Source: an uncultured Bacteroidales bacterium
GTDB taxonomy: Bacteria; Bacteroidota; Bacteroidia; Bacteroidales; P3
Reading direction: 5' to 3'
Length of the DNA: 41,257 nt
Assembly: GCA_900319865.1 (NCBI GenBank)
Contig: ONQD01000021.1
Coordinates: forward strand, 1 to 41,257
The notes under the pieces were generated by a model that was given only the letters and a program-made list of their open reading frames with translations, was not told the DNA's origin and did no database searches. The stretch's first letter is position 1. Every line of letters starts with the position of its first letter. Below are positions 1 to 8,322 of the stretch, one piece after another. The position numbers were made by a program, and so were the translations under genes.

Positions 1-94
1 CCACAGACATGGCATTTGTACATCTGGACACCGTTCTTGGTTCCGTTTTTCTTTACAATTGTGCTCCCACAGAAAACGCATTTTTTTTATTCAT
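1..94 (-). mobile_element. Insertion-sequence transposase, N-terminal zinc ribbon (partial, out of frame)
   Basis: The minus strand entering the left edge reads KKCVFCGSTIVKKNG, then a second cysteine pair in YKCHVCG. This CxxC...CxxC zinc ribbon followed by a Lys/Asn-rich stretch is typical of the N-terminus of IS transposases. The rest of the protein lies outside the window. The only upstream ATG (at 94) begins M-N-K-K, but it lies in another frame: eight A residues (complement of 81-88) separate it from the zinc-ribbon frame, and nine would be needed. The zinc-ribbon frame itself has a TAA just before the A run and no start codon. The gene is therefore either frameshifted, expressed by slippage on the A8 run, or carries a homopolymer sequencing error. 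The IS family and the terminal repeat cannot be assigned from this fragment. Confidence 0.6.
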
Positions 95-279
95 AACCTT
101 TGAACGCCGCAACGCTCTGATTGTTATATATACTACAGCAATTTCAGCCTACTTTTTGTCCATTAACCCGAAATGTCACCAAAATCTGGAACACCTTCGT
201 TTTTTGTATAAAAGACAAAAAGGATGTCGTTTTTGAGAATGTGTTACTCTATTGATTATTATTTGCGGTCTGAATACAC

Positions 280-310
280 AAAAAAAGGACAAGCCTAATG
301 ACTTGTCCTA
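280..310 (-). terminator. Rho-independent terminator after tRNA-fMet
   Basis: On the minus strand AGGACAAG pairs with CTTGTCCT around an eight-base loop and is followed by a run of T. It begins only a few bases after the 3' end of the tRNA, so it should end the tRNA transcript. Confidence 0.85.
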
Positions 311-315
311 CTCGG

Positions 316-387
<72 letters not shown>

Positions 388-416
388 CTCTCTTATTCCC
401 TTTGTGGAAATCGGCT

Positions 417-449
417 GCAAAGTTACAACTTTTCCACGATATGACAAAA
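417..449 (-). promoter_or_regulatory. Bacteroidota-type promoter of tRNA-fMet
   Basis: On the minus strand a TTTTG (-33 element, 445-449) is followed after 19 bases by TAACTTTGC (-7 element TAnnTTTG, 417-425). Sequence and spacing match the Bacteroidota primary sigma consensus. It lies about 30 bases upstream of the tRNA 5' end. Confidence 0.8.
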
Positions 450-554
450 TTATTTCTCACCAAATCCCCCTAATTAACAAATCACACAATAGCTATCAAA
501 TAATTACGGACAAGCTTTAACACAACAGGAATGGGGGTTTTGGTAAAAATCAGA

Positions 555-599
555 GCCCCAAAAATGCCTTGATTTGTTAAAATCAAGACATTTTGGGGC
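555..599 (-). terminator. Long stem-loop, probable terminator of the 1089-670 gene
   Basis: A stem of about 20 bp (GCCCCAAAA...TTTTGGGGC with one mismatch) closes on a short loop, about 70 bases past the stop codon of the gene that ends at 670. Minus-strand sequence after the stem has only a short T run (GATTTTTACC), so termination is likely but not certain. Confidence 0.55.
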
Positions 600-669
600 T
601 TCGATTCCAACCCATGTAGGGCAATATCATTACATATTACTGAATAGCAATACAAAAGAGCCAACAATA

Positions 670-1089
670 CTACCTTGCCACAGACAAAGGGACAGTATCG
701 AGAATGAGCGTATCTTCAGTTGCCTTTTCCTTGCGAAAGAGTCCTTCAAACCGGCCTTGCACACGTCCTCGCACTATTGCCCAGCGGCGACGCGAACGAA
801 GCCGATCCATCTTCTTATGGTAACGGCCGCACAGCTTATTGAAATACTCGAGCTGCTCTTCCGACATCCGATTGTCGTAATACCAACGGTAACGACGCAT
901 GAAGGAGCGTTGCATCTTTTTCACCCGATTCAGCGTGTCGCCATGGAACTCCTCGAAAGGAGTGTCCAATACCTCGTTCACAAAACCCTCATACTCGTTG
1001 ATAAACCGTACAACCTTATTGGTCTTTTGTCCATATACAACGGTAGCGAAAAGGAACAGGCATAGGCAAAACGACAACAATCTTTTCAT
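670..1089 (-). CDS. Small secreted basic protein, function unknown
   Basis: A 139-residue protein with a clear signal peptide (MKRLLSFCLCLFLFATVVYG, cleavage near residue 20). The mature part is rich in Arg, Lys, Glu and aromatic residues, probably all helical, with a very basic segment near residues 90-115 (RLRSRRRWAIVRGRVQGRF). No enzymatic motif is visible. It starts 20 bases after the dsbD stop codon on the same strand and is probably the last gene of that envelope cluster, followed by the stem-loop at 555-599. I do not recognise the family with confidence; small Bacteroidales secreted proteins of this build are usually annotated as hypothetical. Role unknown beyond an expected periplasmic location. 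Confidence 0.75.
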   Translation of the reverse strand: MKRLLSFCLCLFLFATVVYGQKTNKVVRFINEYEGFVNEVLDTPFEEFHGDTLNRVKKMQRSFMRRYRWYYDNRMSEEQLEYFNKLCGRYHKKMDRLRSRRRWAIVRGRVQGRFEGLFRKEKATEDTLILDTVPLSVAR

Positions 1090-1109
1090 CTCACGACAAT
1101 CGTAATAGA

Positions 1110-3161
1110 TTATTTAAAATTGTTCAGACCTTCATTCAGATAGTCAATAAACTTCTGCACATCGCGGTCATATTTGTAGTTCTCTTTTGTAAGCACCTTG
1201 CCGTCGGCATTAACAATGACATAGTAAGGCTGAGCATTCATATTGAAAGCAGTCTTCTGGTAGTTGAGATTCTTGCGGCCAAGGGTCTTGAGTGTGCGGC
1301 CCTTCTCATCAGTCACCCATTCGTTCTCGGGAAGTTCAATTGTATTCTCGTCTGCAAAAAGCGAACACATAACAAATTCTTCGTTGAGAAGACGTTTCAC
1401 CTCTGGGTCTGTCCACACATAGTGTTCCATCTCACGACAATTGGCACAAGTCTTTCCTGTGAAGTCTATGAAAACCGGTTTGCCTTGCTCCCGAGCATAA
1501 GCCTTTGCCTCATCTAAGTCAAAGAAAGCCTCAAATCCCAGCGGCACATGCAATTTGTCGGCATACTTGCGGTCGGCAGGAAGCTTACCCACCTGCAACG
1601 TGTTCGCGCTGACAGCAGGAGTGTTCTCGGCTACGATTTTTTCGATATTGAACTCTTGGCTTCCCATCGGGGGAAGGAATCCACTGAGACCCTTAAGCGG
1701 AGCGCCCCAGAGACCAGGAATCATCCATACCACAAATGCCAGGTCGGCAATAGCAAGGAAAAGCCGGAGGGTGCCAATCTCTTTCACCTCGTCATCGCCT
1801 TTGAAACGCAGCTTGCCCAAAAGGTAGAAACCGAGCATGGCAAAAATAACAATCCAAAGAGCCAGATAGATGTCTCGAGGCAACAGTCCCCAGTTGCAAT
1901 ACTGGTCTGCCATCTGCAAGAACTTCAAGCCAAAGGCCAGTTCGAGGAATGCGAAACTCACCTTCACTGTGTTGAGCCAACTTCCGCTCTTCATGTTTTT
2001 CAGCACCTGAGGGAACATAGCAAGAAGTGTGAACGGCAGGGCAAATCCGATACCAAATCCCAGCATGGTGACCAGTGAGACCCAACGGTCGGTACTGCTG
2101 GTGGTCAGTCCCACCAATGCGGCACCCAGAATAGGACCCGTGCAGCTAAACGAAACCAGCACAGTGGTCAAGGCAATGAAGAAGGGTGCCAGCAAACCGC
2201 CCTTGTCGGCCTGCTCATCCGACTTGTTAATCCATTTCTCGGGCATCTTGATTTCGAACAGTCCGAAGAAACTCAGCGCAAAGACAAAGAAGATAATAAA
2301 GAAAAGTAGATTGGGAATCCAGTGTGTACCGATAAAGTAGAGTGCTTCCGGGCCGAATAGTAAGGCCAGCACAGCTCCTAGAACGGCAAAGATAAACACT
2401 ATAGAGAAACCGAAGAACCATGCCTGACGGCGATTTTTGCGTTTGTCTTCACCACTATGCATGAAGAAGTTGACCGTCATGGGAATCATGGGGAACACGC
2501 AGGGAGTGAACATGGTGAGCACTCCGCCCAGCACTGCAACAAGGAATATCACCAAAAGTGAACGCTTCTCCTTTGGGGCAGCAGCGTTTTCAGAGTCCAC
2601 GGTTTCATCTGTTGATGCGACCACAGCTGCCGCAGCAGTGTCCACCGTCTCTTCCGCTTGCTGGGCATCCACCACCGCTTCATCGACTGCCGCTACGGCA
2701 GCTGCCTCCGCACCCTTCACCTTAAACTCAAAATCGCGATCCTCGGGAGCAATGCACGAACCATTGTTGCACATCTGAAAGCCGAAGACACCGGTAACCT
2801 TGAAATCCTTGGTGGAAATGCGGCGTATTTTCTGTCTGAACACCACCTTGCCGCTGAAAGAGCGCACAGTGCAGCCAAAATCCTTGTCGAACTCCTCATG
2901 GGGTTTCGGCTCCGAAACCTTACCCACAAGGGCATAGTCATCACTCTTGTTGAATTGGAAATAAGTAGCTATGGGGCCAGCATCGTCAGTATATTGCGAA
3001 TACAGATGCCAACCGTCCTGCAATACGGCTGTGAAGACCAACTCCGACTCGTTCTCGGAGAGGTCCTTGACACTGAACGACCACTTCGACGGGTCGAGAA
3101 TCTGCCCCATGCTGACCAATGCCACGCTCAAGAGGGCCAGGAATGTAAAGATTTTCTTCAT
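1110..3161 (-). CDS. dsbD: Thiol:disulfide interchange protein DsbD
   Basis: Passes electrons from cytoplasmic thioredoxin across the inner membrane to periplasmic disulfide partners. The 683-residue protein has the three expected parts: a signal peptide and N-terminal DsbD-alpha-like domain (about 20-150, with CNNGSC at 131-136); an Ala/Glu/Val-rich linker (about 150-198); an eight-helix membrane domain with the redox cysteines in TPCVFPMIP (Cys221) and SFSCTGP (Cys340); and a C-terminal thioredoxin-like domain with CANC at 572-575. Length matches Bacteroidota DsbD. It lies between a T9SS-type secreted propeller protein (45 bases upstream) and a small secreted protein, all on the minus strand, which suggests an envelope operon. 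Family assignment is firm; the partner oxidoreductases are not visible here. Confidence 0.95.
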   Translation of the reverse strand: MKKIFTFLALLSVALVSMGQILDPSKWSFSVKDLSENESELVFTAVLQDGWHLYSQYTDDAGPIATYFQFNKSDDYALVGKVSEPKPHEEFDKDFGCTVRSFSGKVVFRQKIRRISTKDFKVTGVFGFQMCNNGSCIAPEDRDFEFKVKGAEAAAVAAVDEAVVDAQQAEETVDTAAAAVVASTDETVDSENAAAPKEKRSLLVIFLVAVLGGVLTMFTPCVFPMIPMTVNFFMHSGEDKRKNRRQAWFFGFSIVFIFAVLGAVLALLFGPEALYFIGTHWIPNLLFFIIFFVFALSFFGLFEIKMPEKWINKSDEQADKGGLLAPFFIALTTVLVSFSCTGPILGAALVGLTTSSTDRWVSLVTMLGFGIGFALPFTLLAMFPQVLKNMKSGSWLNTVKVSFAFLELAFGLKFLQMADQYCNWGLLPRDIYLALWIVIFAMLGFYLLGKLRFKGDDEVKEIGTLRLFLAIADLAFVVWMIPGLWGAPLKGLSGFLPPMGSQEFNIEKIVAENTPAVSANTLQVGKLPADRKYADKLHVPLGFEAFFDLDEAKAYAREQGKPVFIDFTGKTCANCREMEHYVWTDPEVKRLLNEEFVMCSLFADENTIELPENEWVTDEKGRTLKTLGRKNLNYQKTAFNMNAQPYYVIVNADGKVLTKENYKYDRDVQKFIDYLNEGLNNFK

Positions 3162-3205
3162 ATTGATAGATTTTGTATTTTTTTCTGTTTTGATTCCTCA
3201 GTTTG

Positions 3206-4531
3206 TTATTTCAAGGTGAATTTTACTGTTCGTGTGCCTTTCGAAGTTTTAACCCTCACGGTGTAGGAGCCTTTTTTCATCTTGGAGATGTTGATATGGC
3301 TGCCATTGCGATATTGCGGCACTGTGCGCACCTTCTCACCCTTGGCATTCAGGAACGTCACTTCAGCCATCGGACTGTTCATCGTGATGGTAATATACCC
3401 CTCTTCCAGATAGGGTGTGAGCCTCACTCGGTCGTCGGCCTCAGGCTCTTTGGTTTGGCCGTTCTCGCCTTTCGATGTTTTGGCGGGTTTGCCGTTCTCA
3501 GTACCACCCTGACTGTTGGCTTGGTTTTCGGCCACGTCGGCATCAGTGCTAGGCACCTCGGCCTCAGGCTCACGCATCTTGTAGCCCGAAAGGCAGAACA
3601 GCCCTTTCTCATCGCTGCCCACCCAGATATCGCCTTTCCTGTCCACCACCACATTCTGGTACATACATTTGGGCAATTTGTCGCCTGCACGGAAAGTATC
3701 CCACCTATCGTTACAGTCGAACACCGCGACTCCCCCGTCCGTAGCCATCCACAGGTGCCCCTCCTTGTCGAAAGCCAAATCGTTGACCTGGTTGCCTGGA
3801 ATTGGGCAATTGTCTATATTGTATATCTGCCAATTGTCGCCATCAAAACGGCACAGGCCTTCAAGTGTGCCAATCCATTTCACATTGTCCTTGTCAATGG
3901 CAATAGAGAGAGTGATATTATGCGGTATCTTGGAATTCTTAGTGGTATACGACAGCCAACGCCGCCCGTCATAAACACAGAGCCCGTCATTGGTCCCTAT
4001 CCATTTGCGGTCGCGCTTGTCGATTGCCACACAGAGTATAAAGTCGCTCAGCAGCCCCGTTTCGGCGGCGGTGTGTTTATTCCAGTTCACTCCGTCGTAT
4101 TGCACCAACCCGCTCAAAGTCACACCAATCCACTTCTCTCCCACATGATCCACAGCAATGTCGCGAATATACTTCATATTCAAACGGCGCGTCTCCTCCG
4201 AATGTTCAAACCATCGGTCATCGTTAAACTCTATCACGCCATAGTCGTCAGTGCCAATCCACAATGTGTTACCCTCCACTGTCAAACAATTGACAAATTG
4301 ATTCTTCAGTTTCTCGTTGAAATCCGAATAGTCAACCCATCGGCCATCACGATAGCTGTTCAATCCCTGAGTGGTACCCACCCAAAGGGTACCCCTGTTG
4401 TCTGTTGCCACAGCCAGGATATTGTTGCCCGTGATTTCCGAGTTCTTCATGGTATAATTAGTCCACTTCTGTGCCGGGGCGGCAGAAGCAAGGAACATGG
4501 CAAATGTCAGTAATATTGTGTATTTGTTCAT
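3206..4531 (-). CDS. Secreted two-component-regulator-type beta-propeller protein with T9SS-like C-terminus
   Basis: A 441-residue exported protein. After the signal peptide (MNKYTILLTFAMFLASAAPA) there are at least six repeats of the form WIGTxxGLxxYDGxxW (about residues 45-315). These are the blades of the 'two-component regulator propeller' found in hybrid sensor kinases, here without kinase or membrane segments. A polar linker (about 335-370) leads to a C-terminal beta domain ending SYTVRVKTSKGTRTVKFTLK, which resembles type IX secretion sorting domains. It is therefore probably exported by T9SS or bound to the cell surface. The ligand is unknown. It precedes dsbD by 45 bases. Confidence is good on architecture and moderate on T9SS cargo status. 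Confidence 0.85.
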   Translation of the reverse strand: MNKYTILLTFAMFLASAAPAQKWTNYTMKNSEITGNNILAVATDNRGTLWVGTTQGLNSYRDGRWVDYSDFNEKLKNQFVNCLTVEGNTLWIGTDDYGVIEFNDDRWFEHSEETRRLNMKYIRDIAVDHVGEKWIGVTLSGLVQYDGVNWNKHTAAETGLLSDFILCVAIDKRDRKWIGTNDGLCVYDGRRWLSYTTKNSKIPHNITLSIAIDKDNVKWIGTLEGLCRFDGDNWQIYNIDNCPIPGNQVNDLAFDKEGHLWMATDGGVAVFDCNDRWDTFRAGDKLPKCMYQNVVVDRKGDIWVGSDEKGLFCLSGYKMREPEAEVPSTDADVAENQANSQGGTENGKPAKTSKGENGQTKEPEADDRVRLTPYLEEGYITITMNSPMAEVTFLNAKGEKVRTVPQYRNGSHINISKMKKGSYTVRVKTSKGTRTVKFTLK

Positions 4532-4590
4532 TGTTCAATCTTTTCTGTTGACAGGAATGATGCATCGGACACACATCCCCACCACAGCAA

Positions 4591-5859
4591 TCATGTTTTG
4601 TGTTTTTCTTTTTTGGCAGCCGGGAAAAGTATGTTGTTCAATATAAGCCTATACCCGGGCGAGTTGGGGTATAGCGAGAGGTCGGTGGGTGGGTCTCCCA
4701 CATAGTGCCGATAGTCCTCGGGGTCATGTCCACCCAGAAATGTCCATGTGCCCTTGCCGTATTCTCCGTGCAGATAACGCACCTCGCCCAGTGCCTTGTT
4801 CTCGGCCAAAATCACTGCCGACGACTTCACATGTTCGCGGCGGAAAGCCGTTGTCTGCCCCATAAAACCATGTATTATTCGGGTGTGGTTCTGAGTGAGC
4901 ATTGTGGGCACCCAGTCCCATTTGGCAGAGAACTCAAAGAGCGTGAAGAAGTCGTTCTTCTCATTCACCGCCCGCTGATGCATACGGTCGTCAATATCTA
5001 TGGTCGATATCTCGTATTCATTAGGATTTGTACTGATACGGAAATCTTTAAAGGCAAATGTCTTACTATAATCAAGCTGCTGCTGGGCATCGGGCTGCAT
5101 AGGGTCCCCGTCAAACATCACGTCACAGATGTCCACATTCTCAGCCGCCAAAGCCACATCATAGCTGTCGGGGGCGGAACACATGGCAAAAAGAAATCCG
5201 CCACCCATCACAAAATCCCTTATCTTGTGAGCCACTGCCAGTTTCAGCTGGCTCACCTTGCGGAATCCCAATTTCTGTGCCGTTGCCTCCTGCGCCCGTA
5301 CATCTTCTATATACCATTGCTGGTTGCGATAGTTGCCCCAAAACTTACCATACTGGCCGGTAAAATCCTCATGGTGCAAGTGCAGCCAGTCGTACTTTGG
5401 CAATATGCCCGCTATCACCTCCTCGTCATACACCACATCGTAGGGTATCTCAGCGTAGGTAAGCACAAGCGTCACCGCATCATCCCACGGCAGTTTATTC
5501 TTGGGCGAATAAACCGCTATCTGCGGAGCCTTCTGCAGCTTTACCGCATCCATATTCACCGCCGGGTCGGCTATTTCTGAAAGAATAGCACTCGATTGGC
5601 CGTCGGCTATCGATTCGCACGTCACACCCCTCAGTCGGCATTCTTTCTCCAGCAAGTCGGCATACTTCATCATGAAGCTTCCGCCCCGATAGTTCAAAAG
5701 CCAAGTCACCTCCACGTCACGCTGCAAAGCATAGTAGGCCACCCCGTAGGCTTTCAGGTGGTTTTTCTGCACCTCATCCATCGGGATAAGCAGATAGCTT
5801 GCCCTTGTCGGAATCAAAGCCAAAAGAAATAATACCAATATAAACAGTCCCTTTTTCAT
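4591..5859 (-). CDS. Conserved Bacteroidota secreted protein, often labelled 'asparagine synthetase B'
   Basis: A 422-residue protein with a signal peptide (MKKGLFILVLFLLALIPTRA) followed by the hallmark YLLIPMDEVQKNHLKAYGV. Homologues across Bacteroidota carry the name asparagine synthetase B, but nothing here supports that activity: there is no N-terminal catalytic Cys2, no glutaminase domain, no ATP-pyrophosphatase motif, and the protein is exported. The central part (PQIAVYSP..., YDWLHLHHEDFTGQYG, FVMGGGFLFAMCSAPDS, then a late GGHDPEDY) looks like a glutamine-amidotransferase-like or flavodoxin-like alpha/beta fold of the kind seen in ThuA-like and gliding-associated proteins; that is inference. 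It is the first gene of the minus-strand envelope cluster. Function unknown. Confidence 0.8.
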   Translation of the reverse strand: MKKGLFILVLFLLALIPTRASYLLIPMDEVQKNHLKAYGVAYYALQRDVEVTWLLNYRGGSFMMKYADLLEKECRLRGVTCESIADGQSSAILSEIADPAVNMDAVKLQKAPQIAVYSPKNKLPWDDAVTLVLTYAEIPYDVVYDEEVIAGILPKYDWLHLHHEDFTGQYGKFWGNYRNQQWYIEDVRAQEATAQKLGFRKVSQLKLAVAHKIRDFVMGGGFLFAMCSAPDSYDVALAAENVDICDVMFDGDPMQPDAQQQLDYSKTFAFKDFRISTNPNEYEISTIDIDDRMHQRAVNEKNDFFTLFEFSAKWDWVPTMLTQNHTRIIHGFMGQTTAFRREHVKSSAVILAENKALGEVRYLHGEYGKGTWTFLGGHDPEDYRHYVGDPPTDLSLYPNSPGYRLILNNILFPAAKKEKHKT

Positions 5860-6068
5860 GCAACTTTCAATAACGAGATTGTTCTATTATTATTGTGTAG
5901 CTCTACTTATGCCGCTGCATTTTTTTATCATTCCCCTATTCCGTCTCCCATGCAGAGTTCCTTCAGACATCTAGTCACCGCGCTTCGTTCTTTCAATCCC
6001 CGTGCATCTTCTCTCCCTCATACTTCCTCATTCCATTTCGAATCCTATTCACGTTTGATTCAATCCTC

Positions 6069-6123
6069 AAAAAATACAAAGCATCATGCAGCTATCGTTA
6101 TTTGCGACACTGCAATGATGCTT
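6069..6123 (-). terminator. Terminator after tRNA-Leu
   Basis: On the minus strand AAGCATCATTGCAG pairs with CTGCATGATGCTT (one bulged base) around an 18-base loop, then TGTATTTTTTG. It lies just downstream of tRNA-Leu. The rest of 5860-6068 shows no gene. Confidence 0.8.
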
Positions 6124-6145
6124 CACACTAAAGACCTATGAACTG

Positions 6146-6227
6146 TGCGGATAAACGGACTCGAACCGTTACGGCTTTCGCCACTAGATCCTAAGTCTAG
6201 CGCGGCTACCAATTACGCCATATCCGC
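6146..6227 (-). tRNA. tRNA-Leu (UAG)
   Basis: The 82-base minus-strand cloverleaf has acceptor GCGGATA/TATCCGC, anticodon stem CTAGA/TCTAG, loop CTTAGGA (UAG anticodon), the long variable arm expected for tRNA-Leu (TGGCGAAAGCCG) and T loop TTCGAGT. The discriminator is A, followed by CAG, so CCA is not encoded. Confidence 0.95.
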
Positions 6228-6602
6228 ATTATTTTCAATCTCTTGCACCTTCATTCCCCTCTCTGAAAACATTTGCAAAGATACACATTTTTTTTTATTT
6301 AGCCACTTTTTATATCCTTTTGCCTAAAAAAGGCTCTCTCACTCCTCTCTCACCAACACCATCACCCGATCATACTATCCCTCTATTCCAGCATCAGCAA
6401 TCTCTCCCCTCGTCCTCCGTTTCGTTACAATCAAACCATCATTGCCAAATATAGTCAGATGCCATGTTGTCCCAATCCCCTCCAAAGAGAAATCAAGCAC
6501 AACAAGCAGCTCCCGTACCTTCACGTCCCTCTATCCTCCATCAAGAAGCCGAAGCCGATACAATCCATATTATTACATCCACAAAACCTATAATCCCCAT
6601 CC
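6228..6602 (-). other. Intergenic region with the tRNA-Leu promoter
   Basis: No gene is supported here. Apart from the tRNA-Leu promoter (6275-6283), the stretch is a pyrimidine-rich plus strand of low complexity (runs of ctctc, ccatc). Short plus-strand frames across 6442-6762 have biased composition and run into the antisense of the Nudix gene, so they were not called. Confidence 0.5.
6275..6283 (-). promoter_or_regulatory. -7 box of the tRNA-Leu promoter
   Basis: The minus strand reads TATCTTTGC, an exact TAnnTTTG -7 element preceded by an A/T run, about 48 bases before the tRNA. A -33 element is not obvious. Confidence 0.7.
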
Positions 6603-7067
6603 TCAACTCCGCGCCGTTCCGTCTATCATATCATACAAATGTTCAATCAATTCTTCATCGGCCGGCAGCCAACGTACGGTATGTATCGTCTCCGCCGTAA
6701 GCCAACGGGCATCTAGATGTTCCTTCAACGTGTATTTCCCGTCAACCAATTCGCAGAGATAGCAATACATTTCCAGGTCAAAATCCGGATAGGAATAACG
6801 CACCGTAGTCAACAAGCGTTCCACCACAATCTCCGCCTCCATCTCCTCCCGCATCTCTCGCGCCAGTGCCTCCTCATTGGTCTCTCCCTGCTGCACCTTG
6901 CCTCCCGGAAACTCCCACCATCCTTTCCACTCGCCATACCCGCGCTGCGTGGCAAGCACCGATGCTCCGTCTCTCAGAACAGCCGCCACCACACACTTCT
7001 TCTTCCTCTCAAATCTCATTTCCGGAGGCCCATACATCAACATTGGGGGAAAACTATCCTTTGCCAT
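6603..7067 (-). CDS. Nudix hydrolase, MutT/NudG-like
   Basis: Probably hydrolyses (oxidised) nucleoside triphosphates to the monophosphate plus pyrophosphate in the cytosol. The Nudix box lies at residues 56-78: GKVQQGE then REMREEMEAEI, with the metal-binding Glu residues in place. The usual Gly near the end of the box (EExGU) is replaced by Glu (EEMEA), a tolerated but uncommon variant. WEFPGG just before the box is typical of MutT/NudG. The longest frame gives 154 residues, but the conserved fold begins at MRFERKKKC, so the Met at 7019 is an equally likely start. The long-form start lies only about 14 bases after the neighbouring terminator, leaving almost no room for a promoter, which favours 7019. 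Confidence 0.85.
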   Translation of the reverse strand: MAKDSFPPMLMYGPPEMRFERKKKCVVAAVLRDGASVLATQRGYGEWKGWWEFPGGKVQQGETNEEALAREMREEMEAEIVVERLLTTVRYSYPDFDLEMYCYLCELVDGKYTLKEHLDARWLTAETIHTVRWLPADEELIEHLYDMIDGTARS

Positions 7068-7080
7068 AGTCTCTAAAGTC

Positions 7081-7114
7081 TAAAACAAAGGCCCCGCATC
7101 AATAACGGAGCCTT
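7081..7114 (-). terminator. Terminator of the PepSY-like gene
   Basis: On the minus strand AAGGCTCCG pairs with CGGGGCCTT (one mismatch) followed by TGTTTTA. It lies 25-58 bases past the stop codon at 7139 and just ahead of the Nudix gene. Confidence 0.75.
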
Positions 7115-7138
7115 CTATTTTGTGCCAAACAACTTGCT

Positions 7139-8191
7139 TTACTGAATGTCGTTCTTGTCAATGGGCTGGGCAAGCAAACCGGTGAAATTGCCACCAGCGT
7201 CAAACTCCATACGGGTGAATTTCAGCTTATTGCCCAATCCGCGCACCTTCTGGCTCACCACCACATAGGTATAGGGCTTGGGTTTCTTGCCGTCAACACG
7301 CCATTTCGTGTCATACGTATAAACAATCATGCGCTCAATCTTATACTGCTCGCCTTTGAATTTCTCGGCCAGATATTTCACAATAGCGGCGGTATAATGA
7401 TCCTTATCCAGCACTTTACCCTGCATGATATGCTTACTCTGCTCCACATCATAAACATCCTCCATCTCAACGCCCTGGCGGTTAATGAAGTATGCCACCA
7501 CCTGACCCGGCACGCGGTTCACCCATTCGGGACCTTCCACCACCTTCGACGGGGGATTAATCTTGTTGAAGTGTGCGGTAATCTCGGCATTGGTGTCGAT
7601 ATCCATCACCTCTGGCACATCCTCTACCGGAGCGGGGCGCTTGCCGCCCTTGTTGCTCTTCAGGTTGCGCAGATGGTCGTCCGACACATCGCCCTCGTCG
7701 GGATTGTTCAGCGTATAGTACTCACGCTTCACCGCATCCGGATTGGGGGCATTGCTCTTCTGCAAACGTCCACGGGTGTCGAATATCAACTCATTCGGCT
7801 CATATCCCACACCGGTCTTCACAATCATCATACGGTAATATGCATCACCGTCCATCTGCTCTATATAGTCGATAGACTTGATACGGTAACCGGGATAATT
7901 GTCATAGAAATAACTGTTCATTGCGGTAGGACAGTCGCCCTCCTTTACCGGGAAAGAACTGTATTGCCAATCTCCGTTATGTGTGAAGTATACGCGACCG
8001 TTCTGACCGTCATAAACAAACTCAGCAACATACTGTCCCGGCGAACGATACCACGTTTTCACCTTATAGGAATCATACTTCTTGTCCAGGGCTATCAAAA
8101 CCGACTTGGGCACCTGGGTCTCTTTAATCTTGGTCTGTGCCATCGAAGCCAACGGCAACACAACAAGGAGCAAAAGCACTATTTTCTTCAT
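7139..8191 (-). CDS. PepSY-like domain periplasmic protein
   Basis: A 350-residue protein from the ATG at 8191. The longer frame to 8233 adds 14 residues ahead of a good signal peptide (MKKIVLLLLVVLPLASMAQ), so the internal start is preferred. Two or three repeats of a small alpha/beta unit are visible: a helix of the type VPKSVLIALDKKY then strands WYRSPGQYVAEFVYDGQNGR and VYFTHNGDW. This is the layout of the Bacteroidota 'PepSY-like / BLIP-like' secreted proteins. A Lys/Pro-rich linker sits near residues 175-200, and a second copy follows at about 245-345 (VVEGPEWVNRVPGQVVAYFI; FTRMEFDAGGNFTG). No catalytic residues are evident. Such proteins are periplasmic with no settled role. It ends at a terminator and appears monocistronic. 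Confidence 0.75.
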   Translation of the reverse strand: MKKIVLLLLVVLPLASMAQTKIKETQVPKSVLIALDKKYDSYKVKTWYRSPGQYVAEFVYDGQNGRVYFTHNGDWQYSSFPVKEGDCPTAMNSYFYDNYPGYRIKSIDYIEQMDGDAYYRMMIVKTGVGYEPNELIFDTRGRLQKSNAPNPDAVKREYYTLNNPDEGDVSDDHLRNLKSNKGGKRPAPVEDVPEVMDIDTNAEITAHFNKINPPSKVVEGPEWVNRVPGQVVAYFINRQGVEMEDVYDVEQSKHIMQGKVLDKDHYTAAIVKYLAEKFKGEQYKIERMIVYTYDTKWRVDGKKPKPYTYVVVSQKVRGLGNKLKFTRMEFDAGGNFTGLLAQPIDKNDIQ

Positions 8192-8322
8192 CGATGTAAA
8201 ATATTTTGCCCAATGAAACGAGATAAATAACAATTTATTGTCTCAAACGTTAAAAAAAAGTGTTATATATACCAAAAAACTTTCAATCGCAACCATCCAT
8301 CCGTTCCGAAAAAACATGCATG

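Noticed and set aside
3203-4513. 436-codon plus-strand open frame
   Set aside because: It is the antisense shadow of the propeller gene, whose signal peptide and WIGT repeats are convincing.
4591-5859. Functional asparagine synthetase
   Set aside because: No glutaminase Cys2, no PP-loop and a signal peptide. The name is a family misannotation.
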